Source of the DNA: Tuctoria greenei
Taxonomy: Eukaryota; Streptophyta; Magnoliopsida; Poales; Poaceae
NCBI GenBank assembly: GCA_036927565.1
Contig: JAYESD010000007.1
Span: 889,644 to 953,643 of the forward strand
Direction of reading: 5' to 3'
Length of the DNA stretch: 64,000 bases
In this document: positions 1 through 10,589 of the stretch, in pieces
Position numbering within the stretch: the first letter of the stretch is position 1
How the letters are laid out: each line of letters begins with the position of its first letter
The notes under the pieces: model-generated
Told to the model about the DNA's origin: nothing
What the model saw: only the letters and a program-made list of their open reading frames with translations
Databases searched by the model: none
Program-made: the position numbers and the translations under genes

Positions 1-579
1 GTGTAATGGCTACCTGCTACCTATGACCGCGCATCAGTGGCCAAAGCGTAGCAGGTGATGATGGTGGAGGATGTTTCGTCTTGTCGTCATAAGGTACCCA
101 CTTGACAGTGTGGGGTAGCCACACAATGCCTTCACTGCAATGTGACTAGACGCAGCGGTACCTGAACACTTGTGCACCTAAGGAAGGTGTATGCCTTCAA
201 TGCGCGACTGGACAGGACGCACCACCCTTTACTCTTTGGGGCCCATGACCCATTGCTGGTCGTGGGACACATGCCAGCACCGAAGCCTCCTCGGTGTGAG
301 CAAGGGCCCGAAGCTGAAGGACGCGTGGCAGCTCCAGAGTCCTCGTTGGGAGCAAGGGTTTGGAGCCGGAGGACGCGAGGCAGCTCCGGAGTCCATCTCA
401 GCGGGGAGGTCGGGTTTGAAGCTTCTTATAGCTTGTACGCGGGGGTACCCGGTCAGCAGGTACCAACACCTATTAATTAGCATCAGCAAAAATTCCTAGG
501 CTCCTTTTGTTTTGATATTGTATCCCAAATCCTATTCACTCTACAGATCTACAAGTTTTGTTGAGTGCCATTCATCGAG
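1..579 (+). repeat. Possible LTR remnant, left edge
   Basis: No convincing gene is visible here. The segment ends in CA at 573-574 and is followed, after a 5-nt gap, by TGGTGTCAGAGTC at 580-592, which resembles the usual plant initiator-Met primer-binding site. This is the arrangement at the end of a 5' LTR. The other LTR, the element start and any coding domain are not visible. The assignment rests on one degenerate motif and is weak. Confidence 0.3.
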
Positions 580-592
580 TGGTGTCAGAGTC

Positions 593-1699
593 TCGTTGGA
601 GATTTGCACATTTCTCTAGTGTTGTTTATTAGCTCGGATTTCTTGATCAGTGACTTTTTTCAGGTAATTTGCTACAACCTATAATAATGTCCAATATGAA
701 TTAAAAAATTCAATCATCCAGTTCAAAAATCATGGCTTTGTGAGAAACTAGCAAAAATAAAATATATTGTAGTGTTTGTATTGATCTGCTTCACTCAATA
801 ATTCAGATTTCAATTTTTGACTACCATATGAACCGCAACTTGAAAATTTAGGCCTCATATGATTTCTAACTCACGTATAAATGTTTGAAAATTTAGTTTC
901 TCTCTTGTATGTTTCTTTTGAAAATCATATCAATTTTGTGAAATTGTTTAATTAATTATATAGATCCTAGTTATGAAGAAAGTATGCCATTTGAATGAGA
1001 AGAAGCATCCACCACAGTCATGACATCGAGGGTTATACTATGTATGTTTTAGTTCTATTGCCATGATGGCTTCTCCATTCCCGGTTGCCAGTTGCCACGT
1101 CCCACTTGGAGTTGGACCAACCAATCTTCTACTTGCGGTCGAAGCATCTATAACACCTACAACACTGGTGATTTCTTTCAATGACTGAGGTTCTTTTGAT
1201 CTCGCCATGACGAGCTTTCCAACGGTGCCACTCTCTAATCAAAGGTCGCAATTACACGTGCAACTTGTGAACGTTCGTCTTACACGTGTATGTTTAGCGG
1301 TGGATAACTTGATTACTCAAAATTTCGGTTTGGGTAACTCATTTTTTTAATTTGGGTTTTCAACGTTGTTACTCGAAACTGTATCCAAAATATGTACCAA
1401 AAAATCAGGGACCCGTGAATTCGAGTTTGGGTTTCGTATCACCGATAATACTCAAAAACATAACACATGTTTTGTATTCTGGCAGCCAAACACAATAGAA
1501 AAACAAAAGCAGAATCAACATTCCGGCAATAGAAGTAACATTTCAACAACATTACATATAAGAGAATAACAACACCATTACAACATGAAAAAACAGGAGC
1601 AAAATCAATATTTCAGAAACATTACAACCATACGACAAAGCTACAACTCGCGCACTTAGAACAGAATTTAGCGCGGATAGAGGCCCATGCAGTTCTCGA
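593..1699. other. AT-rich intergenic stretch without a gene
   Basis: No open frame longer than about 70 codons and no recognisable protein motif on either strand. The first part may be the leader of the LTR element suggested by the primer-binding-like site at 580. The rest is unclassified AT-rich sequence reaching the left end of CACTA-1. Confidence 0.4.
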
Positions 1700-2185
1700 C
1701 ACTACGTAAGAAAGGCTCATACGAGACGTGCCCAAACGAAAAAGGGAGACGAACAAACTGTGCATCTCTGTCGTCACGTCTCGCATTACGTTGTCATCAG
1801 AGATGGGCGGCAAGGCGCGTCGCCAATCAGACTAGGTGGGAGACACGCTCAAAGGCAGTGTGTCTCCTTTCACTGAGTCATAACAGACGAGCTCTATGAG
1901 GTCATTGGAGACGGGCGAGGCGCGCGTCGCCCATCATTTTGAATGAGAGACATGCTCTAATGCAACGCGTCCCAAATATTTTGAATGGTTCAAGACGCCC
2001 TTTATGACAGCCCGTCGCACATTTGTTGTCTTATATGAGACGTCCTATAAGGAAGCATGTCTCCTTTACTTAGATAATCCAAGACATCCTCTGTTGCAGC
2101 GCGTCGCGGATTCTTTACAGGCAAGTTCAGTACGGCGCTAACAGGAGACGCTCTCTGCTAGACACACGTCTCCTATTAGGTACCC
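1700..2185. repeat. CACTA-1 left subterminal repeats
   Basis: About 480 bp with many copies of GAGACG and its complement CGTCTC, often about 15-25 bp apart, starting directly after the CACTACGTAAG terminus. Subterminal short motifs of this kind are the binding sites of the accessory transposase (TNPA type) in En/Spm elements. That role is known for the family and only inferred here. Confidence 0.6.
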
Positions 2186-2631
2186 CCACCCCTGATTATC
2201 CTGGTTCCCGGCTGCATCCTGGAGCTAACCAGGATTTGGCAGCTGCATTGCCTATGTCAGCAACATACACATATAGAAACATATATAGCCAAATGTCTCT
2301 TGTTCATCCAGCTTAACATGTAACTAATCAAATATTAACAAAGTATACACATATTAACCAATCAGATATTAACAAGTGTAAATTGTGGTTAGCAAGTAAC
2401 TATTTACACATAATTCTCCTGTTCATTCAGCTTAACATGTAACTAATTTACACAAAGTGTCACCTAATCCTCTATTGGGTAATGAAATTCTCCGCTTGAA
2501 TTAATGATTTCAGAAAAGATAAACCTACATAGGACGTCTCTAACTTGCTCAAGGCTACGATGTTCAGCGTTCCTTAAGATGGGTCCGTAGTCCAGCCACA
2601 CGATAAAATGAGATTTAGCAAAAGATTAGTA
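2186..2631. other. CACTA-1 interior, no gene seen
   Basis: AT-rich spacer between the left subterminal array and the 3' end of the minus-strand Ulp1-type gene. It contains a short imperfect direct repeat of an AACATGTAACTAAT-like phrase (2318-2331 and 2433-2446). No coding signal was found. Confidence 0.4.
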
Positions 2632-5600
2632 TTATAGTAAAATAAATGCACTTACACATACATTGCAATTAGGTTGCTCTCCAAATAAAGCCATGTGTAT
2701 GCAGACATGAAAGCCGCATGTGTTGCCCGGAGCTTGTTGTGGGACGTCGAATGTAATATGATGTGTAAGTTGTCGGTGTTTTCTTTTTACTTGTCCAAAA
2801 GCCCTAAACAAAAACATTCACAATTAATTTAAAATTACGGTGCAGGGAAACTAAAGTGAAGAAGGAACTTACTCGTCAATAACGGAAGAGATATCATTCC
2901 ATTATTGGGTCTTTCGCTCGCTAGTTTTTTCATCTGTCGGCCTTGAGGAGTCACAATACGAGACCTGGTCGTACTGTGTAGATATTGCTATGGTTACCCA
3001 ATGGTTACCTGTGTTGAACGGTGGGACTAGGAGGTCCTTATCACTGTACTGTTTCATTGCCTTCACAAAGTATTGAATATCTTCTTTTCTGCCCTTCGCC
3101 GTTTGCAGAAGAGGTTTTGTTGCTGCTTGCGGGTCAAGATATGTAGCAGATGCATTTCGCGTGTTATGACGAGCATGTTGTTGTTGGTACCTACACGCAA
3201 AATGCCAAATTTGTCACATATAACACTTGTATTGAGTATGTATTGAATAACCTAGTTTTTTAGGAGACTTACAAAAGGTTGTATATTGAATAACCTAGTT
3301 TTTTAGGAGAATAACGTATTAGGGAGATATCCAACGCGTCGAGGTTGAAAAGGTCGTATAGATCGAACCATGAGATGACAAAAGCGTCATCACCCAAGAG
3401 AAAGTGTTTATCCTTCAATGACACTAGTATGGTATCACACTTTTTGCAATTTTCCATGTAGTATTGATGAAGCTAAACACAAGGTTTATGAACTTGTTTG
3501 AGTGTGGCCGTAGTTAGCATCGGCTTTCCCAGTTCATACTTCGGGTTGGCATGCGTCATAGCTTTCGGTGCCCTCGGGTTAGGTTTTGACTCTCTCATTG
3601 GTTTCGTCGGTGGTTTTGATTCGGCAGATCTCTCGACACTACTAAAGTGTTAGAGGAGTTTGAGGTTCGGTGTGGGCGCGTGGAGATTCAAGAAGGTGAA
3701 GTGTTGAGTGACACAAGAGACACAAAGATTTACGTGGTTCGGGCCGCCTGAGCGTAATACCCTACTCCACGGGGTGTGTTGGTGTTGTATTGGATGTATG
3801 AGCTCAACGTCAGTTGAGAGTGTAGAGTGAGCGTGTCTCGGGGTACCCCCTATGTATCGTCGGTCTGTCCTTTTATAGTACAAGGGCAGGCCGTTACAAA
3901 TTAGTCTGGCCCAACATGTGGCCCTGACGGTTATTGATACACATTTGACACAATTAATTGCCCTTAATGACCGAGTCACGGGCTTTGACAGCACCGTTAT
4001 TGGTAATTAAGGTCGTTCGATCGTGTGTCATTAATATAGTATTAAAGACACTTAATCGGGTCTTGAAGTCCTTGATTCCCCTTTGAAGATCCGGAGCCGT
4101 TGTGGAGTCTTCCGGAGGTTAGAGGCTGAAGATCCGTCGGTTGAACACGTGGCAGCTCCGGAGCATACTGTGGGGAACAGATAGGCCCGGAGCCACCTGA
4201 CACGTGTCAGTTCCGGAGCTTCCCTCGGTCTGGGGTTAGGTCCGGGGGTGCCATTTCGGTACATAGCCCGGAGCTTTCCCCTTGTGGGCGGTAGCTCCGA
4301 TTTGATAGTACACGTGGCGACCCTGGGACTAACCATGTCGGGGAAGCGGGCCCGGTTATGCCTGACATGTGGGCCTCCGAAGATCATCAAATCAAGTAGA
4401 TGGCATTCCCTTGAGATCTTTGCAATCTCAAGGGATATACGGTTCCCAGGGTACCGACAGGTTTCTTCCAACCTTCCTTCGACGATAATCGCCGCTGCAG
4501 CGGACCCATGTTCTTGGCATGTACATTCTTCGCCGGCTTTGCCAGCGACTGATCAGGTGTAGGGTGCAGGGCACTTCGAGTGCGAGATGGAGAGTTCTGC
4601 GACATCTCTACAGTTGGAGATGGATGCAACTTCTCTGTAACTAGAGGCAACTGCTCTCCAATTGGAGACTTCTGTTGCTTCTCTATAACTAGAGGCAATA
4701 ATAGCTCTTGAATTGGAGATAGATCCATATGTTCTGGATTTGGATGCAGAAGCAGACGTGCCTCAGGAGACATTGAAGTGGTCAACGTGGAAGCTGCTGC
4801 TGCTGGGTCAACAACAATAAGGCTCCGTCTCCACTGAACCATTCTAGTAAATGCATCCCGCATAGTCAGTGTTGTATCATCCGGGGCCACTTCGAGCTCC
4901 ATGTTTTTTGTATTTTCATGCACCATGTCCACCTTGACCACAACATAGGATGTTGTGTACACTTGAATGTTGTCAAGCATGGTCTGATTAGGATACACTA
5001 GCCCTCTCCCGACCTCCATTTGAGCGATTCCTCAGACCTTTAGCAGAAGGTTGCATGTTGTTGGCTGAGCCAAGTTATCTATCATGCCCGGATCAATTAA
5101 AGGTCTAGACACTGGTGCCTGAATATCCTCCTGTGGTTGTCCACCCCCAGCTGTTGTAGAAGCAAAGCTGCTCCTACGTTTGTCGTCGTTGAAAAACACG
5201 TGAGTGATTGGTATACCTGCTCCCTCCAGCATTTGCTTCACGTCTCCTAGGAGCTCCCTTCTCAGTTGTGCTTTCAGCTCCTCGATGTCAACCTTTGATG
5301 TCGAGGCTGTTTTCTGCTTTCGATAAGTAGTTTTGTGTTCCGAAAAACCCTCTCTCCAGGTCAACTTACTGGAAACACCACGAACATGACCTCATTGCTC
5401 TGGTATTTGCAGGGCCTTGGTGAGGGCATCATTTTTCCTCTCACCATTTGACTCTTTGCTACTCAGGTTCTAGGCTCTTTGAGTGACATTTTGCAGTGCT
5501 TGGGCTGTAGAAGGTGATACCGCCTGACTCAGACAGCTGTGAATGAGCATGCATAAATGGTTTCAGCTGTCCATTGAAACTGTCGTATGGATTCTGAACA

Positions 5601-6098
5601 CCTAGCAGGGCCAATGTTGAATCCTGTTCTTCCCAAATCCTTTTTTTTACCGGCATAACTGGTGTTTCCAAGGTGGTGGTCAAGCTCGTTCTGCGATCGG
5701 AGCCACTTCATAAGTTCACTGCTCTTGGCAAATTTTTGTGATTCGTACTTTTCAACAAATCTCCTCCTGTCCTCTTCTGACACATGTGGATACTTATGGA
5801 AGGGGGTTTCTCCGCTCTTTGCAAACTCACGAAGCTTAGGTTTGTAGGTCCTCCATGCATGAGAGATCATCTTCATAGCTATCTTCTTCCCCTCCTGTTT
5901 CTTATGTTCTGGATATTAAACATATGGTTGGATAGAGTTGTCAAAGAGTTCATTCTTTCCATTTTTGGTCAAGTGATCGAATCTCTCCAGGTTTAGTGGC
6001 ACCCTTTCCCAAGCAGTTGGACCACAAATTTTGGACAGTCTTATATTCACATCATGGTACAGAGGTACGCCTTCATCATTGGACTCATCAACAGTCAC
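2632..6098 (-). pseudogene. CACTA accessory gene with DUF8039-like and C-terminal Ulp1 (C48) domains, broken
   Basis: Read right to left, pieces of one multi-exon gene can be followed. The 6098-5529 part encodes a WERVPLNLERFDHL-type region and a lysine-rich segment seen in plant 'En/Spm accessory' proteins. The 5019-4500 part encodes a segment similar to the DUF8039-like region of the CACTA-2 gene at 26129-28341, with shared spacing around MRDAFTRMVQWRR. The 3457-2632 part is Ulp1-like. The C48 residues are visible on the minus strand: His in GNHWVTIAI and Asp in YCDSSRP (about 2930-3010), then Gln and Cys in QQAPGNTCGFHVC (2697-2740). A solo LTR (3605-4459) splits the gene, and several frames end early. 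It is similar in plan to the CACTA-2 gene but clearly divergent. No intact product is expected. Confidence 0.6.
3605..4459 (-). mobile_element. Solo LTR of the Tat-lineage gypsy family
   Basis: About 855 bp matching, in reverse orientation, the 831-bp LTRs at 45089-45919 and 57071-57901. It ends in GGGTACCGACA at 4459, the complement of the LTR start, and begins with the degenerate complement of the LTR end at 3605. GGTTT lies immediately outside both edges (3600-3604 and 4460-4464), a 5-bp target duplication. There is no internal domain, so it is a solo LTR left by LTR-LTR recombination. The insertion interrupts the CACTA-1 accessory gene. Confidence 0.85.
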
Positions 6099-6495
6099 AT
6101 CGTCTGTCAGCCACGTTGTCCGTGACCTTTTATTTCTTGTGTTACCAGAGGCAGACGCATCCTCTTCATGTGTCTGCTGCCGAGTCTGCTGCTGAGTCTC
6201 CTCTTCAATATGCTACTGATGCTCCGACTAAGACATCTTCAAATTCACAAAAAACACTAAAATCCTGTAAAACATTATCAAATTTCAGTCACATTCGCAC
6301 AAACGGTCACATAAGGGAGCAAATTCTCTCATGGCATTTGTACCTTAATAAGAAAAAGATCTATGTGCCAAGCGTAATACTCTATGGACCATTTGGACTC
6401 AAACTAAAGCGCGAACAAACCTTATTAGGGCAGTGCCGAGCTGATCGACGGGGAGTTGAGGGTCGACCACGGCAACGCAACAATGATCAAGAAGG
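6099..6495. other. Upstream region of the CACTA-1 accessory gene
   Basis: Probable first-exon and leader region of the minus-strand accessory gene. An open frame on the plus strand crosses it, but it shows no family similarity that I recognise. I could not fix a start codon for the decayed gene. Confidence 0.3.
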
Positions 6496-6845
6496 CGGTG
6501 TCAAGGCGGCGACGAGCTCCAGGGAAGCGTACCGACGCGGCGCAATGCTCTGGGGAAGGGGACGAGGCGGCGGTGATTTCTAGGGTGAGAAGTGATCAGC
6601 ATGCGCGAAAAGTGAAAAGTTATGCTAAGTGTTGCGAAGAGAGCGTGCGAAAGAGCTAAAAGTACCTTAGAGCAGTGTCAAGGTGGCGACGAGCTCTGAG
6701 GATGTGGACCGACGCGGCGGTGTGCTCCGGGGAAGCATTGATGCGGCGGTTGTTTCTAGTGCGAGAAGTGACCAGCGCGCGCGAAAAGTGAAAAGTAGTG
6801 CTACGTGTTGCGAAGAAAGCGTGCAAGAGAGCTAAAAGTACCTTG
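6496..6845. repeat. 177-bp direct tandem duplication
   Basis: Two diverged copies in direct orientation. The phrase TCAAGG(C/T)GGCGACGAGCTC occurs at 6501 and 6678, and GCGCGAAAAGTGAAAAGT-like and GTTGCGAAGA(G/A)AGCGTG phrases recur at the same spacing. The copies lie upstream of the accessory gene within CACTA-1 and are GC-rich, so they may belong to its promoter or leader. Copy divergence suggests an old duplication. Confidence 0.65.
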
Positions 6846-6956
6846 GGCAACTATTGCAGACACTCCCCAGAATGTCATTCGGGCACATAATTCAAAGCGC
6901 TCTGACCTCATTCTCGATGACATGTGGGATCGTGCCAAATCTAAATAACAAAAGCA

Positions 6957-7372
6957 TCTAAATCAGAGACGGGCTTTCTATAAATGCGTCTCACATTATC
7001 TTGTCTGAGAGACGCACCTTTGTGAGGCGCGTCTCACATCACTTTAGTATCTTTTTAGGCAGAGTCTAAATCGGAGACGGTCTTTTCTGTAAACGCGTCT
7101 CACATTATCTTGTCTAAGAGACGCGCCTTTGTGAGGATCGTCTTGCATCACTTTAGTATCTTTTTAGGCAGAGTCTAAATCGGAGACGGTCTTTTTGTAA
7201 ATGCGTCTCACATTACCTTGTCTGAGAGACACGCCTTTGTGCGGCCCGTCTCGCATTACTTTAGTATCTTTTTAGGTAGAGTCTAAGTCGGACGTTCTTC
7301 TTGAAAACGCGTCTCACATTTTCTTGCCTGAGAGACTTGCTCGTGTGAGGATCGTCTCGCATCACTATCCCA
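6957..7372. repeat. Four tandem copies of a ~105-bp GAGACG-containing unit
   Basis: Copies begin near 6957, 7063, 7170 and 7275. Each contains GAGACGG followed by an AAA(C/T)GCGTCTCACATT phrase and a TTTAGTATCTTTTTAGG spacer. The same motifs make up the subterminal arrays at 1700 and 14340. They sit between the two minus-strand genes, so this may be an internal promoter-proximal motif cluster or the scar of a second, fused element end. Confidence 0.7.
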
Positions 7373-7880
7373 TTTTTCAGGGAGAACCAAGTGCTACATT
7401 CAGTAGTGCTTTCTTAAGAAAGAGAACACAAGGCATCAATACTTCTCCATAAGAAACGGAGCACATATGACCAATGAAGTCAAATTTTCACTCATTTGAG
7501 CATATATCACACAAATATCCAAATGGGAGTCAATTTTCACTCAATTGACCATATTTTCACATATTTGAACATTTTTACACACAATCAATTTGGTACTTTA
7601 CGTTGAGGTCTTGGTTTTTTGAAATTCTTGACTTTTTCATGGTGATCGTTCTGCAAGTAAGGAAGTTCTTTGGCCGATGGTATTCTTAGCTTGGTAATCG
7701 AGGTGACAAAAGGAGGAATCTCATCAAATGGTCAAAATCTTCCTCATCGACGGCATTCTCGACTCCGACGATTCGTCGTTTTCCATGTATAACCACCTTA
7801 AGTCTTTTATTTGTTGTGTCTAGAACATAGAACACTTGAGAAACGTGTTCTGCTAACACGAAAGGCTCCCACTTATATCC
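7373..7880. other. CACTA-1 spacer between the two genes
   Basis: AT-rich sequence downstream of the decayed transposase gene. A GAAACGTGTTCTGCTAACAC-like stretch near 7840 continues the degenerate DUF4216-type C-terminus on the minus strand. No separate gene is visible. Confidence 0.35.
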
Positions 7881-10589
7881 TTAACGGTTAAGATCAACGC
7901 TAGTGAAATCGTACTTATCTTGTACAACACCTTTGATTCCATCAACCCAGTTGCAACGGAAAAGAGGAATCTTGAATCCTTGAAAGTCAAGCTCCCATCT
8001 CTTGTATTTGACCATAGTACATGTCTTTGTCTTGGCCCGCAGCGTTATAAGCGTCAACACGGACACCACTATTCTGATACGTGCTTTTCTTATCTTGTTC
8101 TACAGTGTAGAACGTGTATCAATTTATGTCGTACCCTTAATATGTAATAACTGTGAATATAGGACCACGAGCCAACTTTTTTAGGTACTCACTTGTTTGA
8201 ATATCTGATGAGTGAGAAATCCGATCTCGGAGCCAGCCAATGAATTTTCTCATGTGTTCATTTGATAACCATGATTCATTGCGGCCAGGATTGTCTCTAA
8301 GCACCACCTCCTTATGCTCATCGAGGTACTCCGACACAATGGACATGTGTTGCAACACGTGGAAATAAGCGCAGAAGAATAAATGTGAATCTGGAGTTAT
8401 AGTCTTCTTCCCAATGGCCCCTTTTCCTATGAGCCTCCCCTCATGACAAGACTTGGGAACACCAATCGAGTTACCCGGGTCAGTGTAGTTTAGAGCCCAC
8501 TCCACAGCTTCCTCTGTAGAGTATCCTTGTACCATGCTGCCCTCAAGTAAGCTCGGTTTCTAACGAAGGACATTAGTATAACGTTGAAGGAACGCAGAGC
8601 CAAGTAGCTTTATCTTCTTAATAAGATGAGTTGTGAAATGGACGCTGATGTCAAAAAAGGAAGGTGGAAAATACATCTCAAGGAAGCATAAAGTTTCATA
8701 GTGCCTTTCTTTCCAAAGACTCGAGATCTTCTTCACATATTACTTTTTGACCAATTGCATTGAAGAAAAAACAAATTTTCATTATAGCCTCCCGAACATT
8801 GACCGGTAGGATATTTTGAATTCCAACAGCAATCATTTGCGTAAGCAATACATGGTAATCATGAGACTTCACACCGGGAGCTACTTTTAGATCTGGAAAT
8901 GAATAAGCCTTGAGACGTTCGTCGAGTAGCCGGATGTTACTTTCACATTTTTCAAGAACCCACAAAACTTTTTTTTCATTTTTTGAAAGGATGATGCATG
9001 ATGTGGGTAGTTCCGTTCCTTTTACTGAGTCATCGATCCACAACTCAGGCCTAATTCCCATTTTCTTTAGATCTGCCTGTGCATGTTCATGGTCCCGAGT
9101 TTTCCAATCCATGTTAAGCAATGTTCCGAGTAGGCTCTCACACACATTCTTCTCAACATGCATCACATCAATTGAATGATGGAAGTCTAAGTCTTTCCAA
9201 TATGGTAGCGCCTAAAAAATTGATTGCTTCTTCTACATGTCATCTTCGCCAGTATTTTTCCCAGTCCTTTTCCACTTACCAAGGACGGCATGGATAACCT
9301 TGACCATTTCATAGACTTCATGACCCGTGATGTGAGGTGGATGATGCCTCCTCTCAGTGACACCATTGAAATTATTCTTCATACTCCGAAACGGGTGCTT
9401 CATTGGAATGTAGTGTCGATGTCCCATGTACACTATTTTTCGTGACTCGCTCAAGCACTGCGAGTCTGTTTCTCTCAAACAATGTGGACATCCGCAACCT
9501 ACTTTCATACTCTGTCCGGAGAAGTTACGTGCCGCTGGAGAATCACTAACAGTCACAAATAAAATGGCTTTGAGGCAAAAGTACTCACGATTGTGGTCAT
9601 CCCAGGCCTGCACTCCGTCGTTGTACCACAACTGCATCAGATCTTCAACCAGAGGCATAAAATAAGTGTTGATGTCATTCCTAGGTTGTTTTGGCCCCGC
9701 TATCAGTCCTGGCATCTTAATATATTTCCGTTTGTTGCACAACCAAGGAGGAAGGTTCAAAATTGTAAGCACAATTGGCCATGTGCTATGTGTGCTTCTG
9801 TTAAAAAAGGATTCATGCCATTAGTGCTCATTGCGATCCTAATATTCCTCGAATCAATAGAAAATTCAGGATTTCGTGAATCAATGTTTCGCCACTGTGT
9901 GGCATCAGCAGGGTGTCTTATCATTCTAGCATCCTGCTTATGCTTCTCTTTGTGCCATTGCAACAATTCTGACTCGTTCTTGATTGCAAACCAACGCTTC
10001 AAACGAGGAATGATAGGAAAGTACTAAAACACCTTTTTAGGCCCTCTTTTTCTTCTATTGCAGTTCTCGTCATCACTGTCGTCTTTCCTATAATTGAATC
10101 TGTCCACTCCACAAATAGGGAATTTGTCGAGGTCTTCGTACTCAGGACCACGATATAAAATATAATCATTCTTGCACGTGTGGATTTTCTCCACCTCCAA
10201 ACCTAGTGGACAGATTATCTGTTTTGCCTCATAAACTGTCGTAGGGACTGTGTTGCCTTGGGGTAACATGTCCTTAAGGAGCATCAACAATTCCTTAAAA
10301 CTACAATCACTCCATCCGTTGCTTGCCTTTAACTGGAAAAGTTTTACCATCACAGACAGTCTGGTGTACTTAGCCGCACAACCATGATACAATGGCTTCT
10401 TCGAGTCTTCGATCATCTTCTTGTAATTTGCAAGTTCACCATTACTGTACCGATCATCGTCGCCATGTCTCTCGACATTGCGTACCATCTACTCTATGTT
10501 ATTCACCTGAAACTCAATGTCGTCATCGGTGAACCCTGATATATCTGACTCGTTCACATCCTCGTCGTGATCTTCTTGGACACTGGTAG

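Noticed and set aside
3636..3648. CACTACTAAAGTG at 3638 as a CACTA terminus
   Set aside because: It lies inside the solo LTR and matches the LTR sequence near the end of the gypsy LTR, where the intact copies read slightly differently.
7381..7410. GTAGTG-like sequence at 7403-7408 as the right end of a smaller CACTA element
   Set aside because: The bases inward do not match the CACTACGTAAGAAAGG terminus at 1700, and the next bases (CTT) do not match the CGA flank. The ATTACGTAG end near 14690 fits better.
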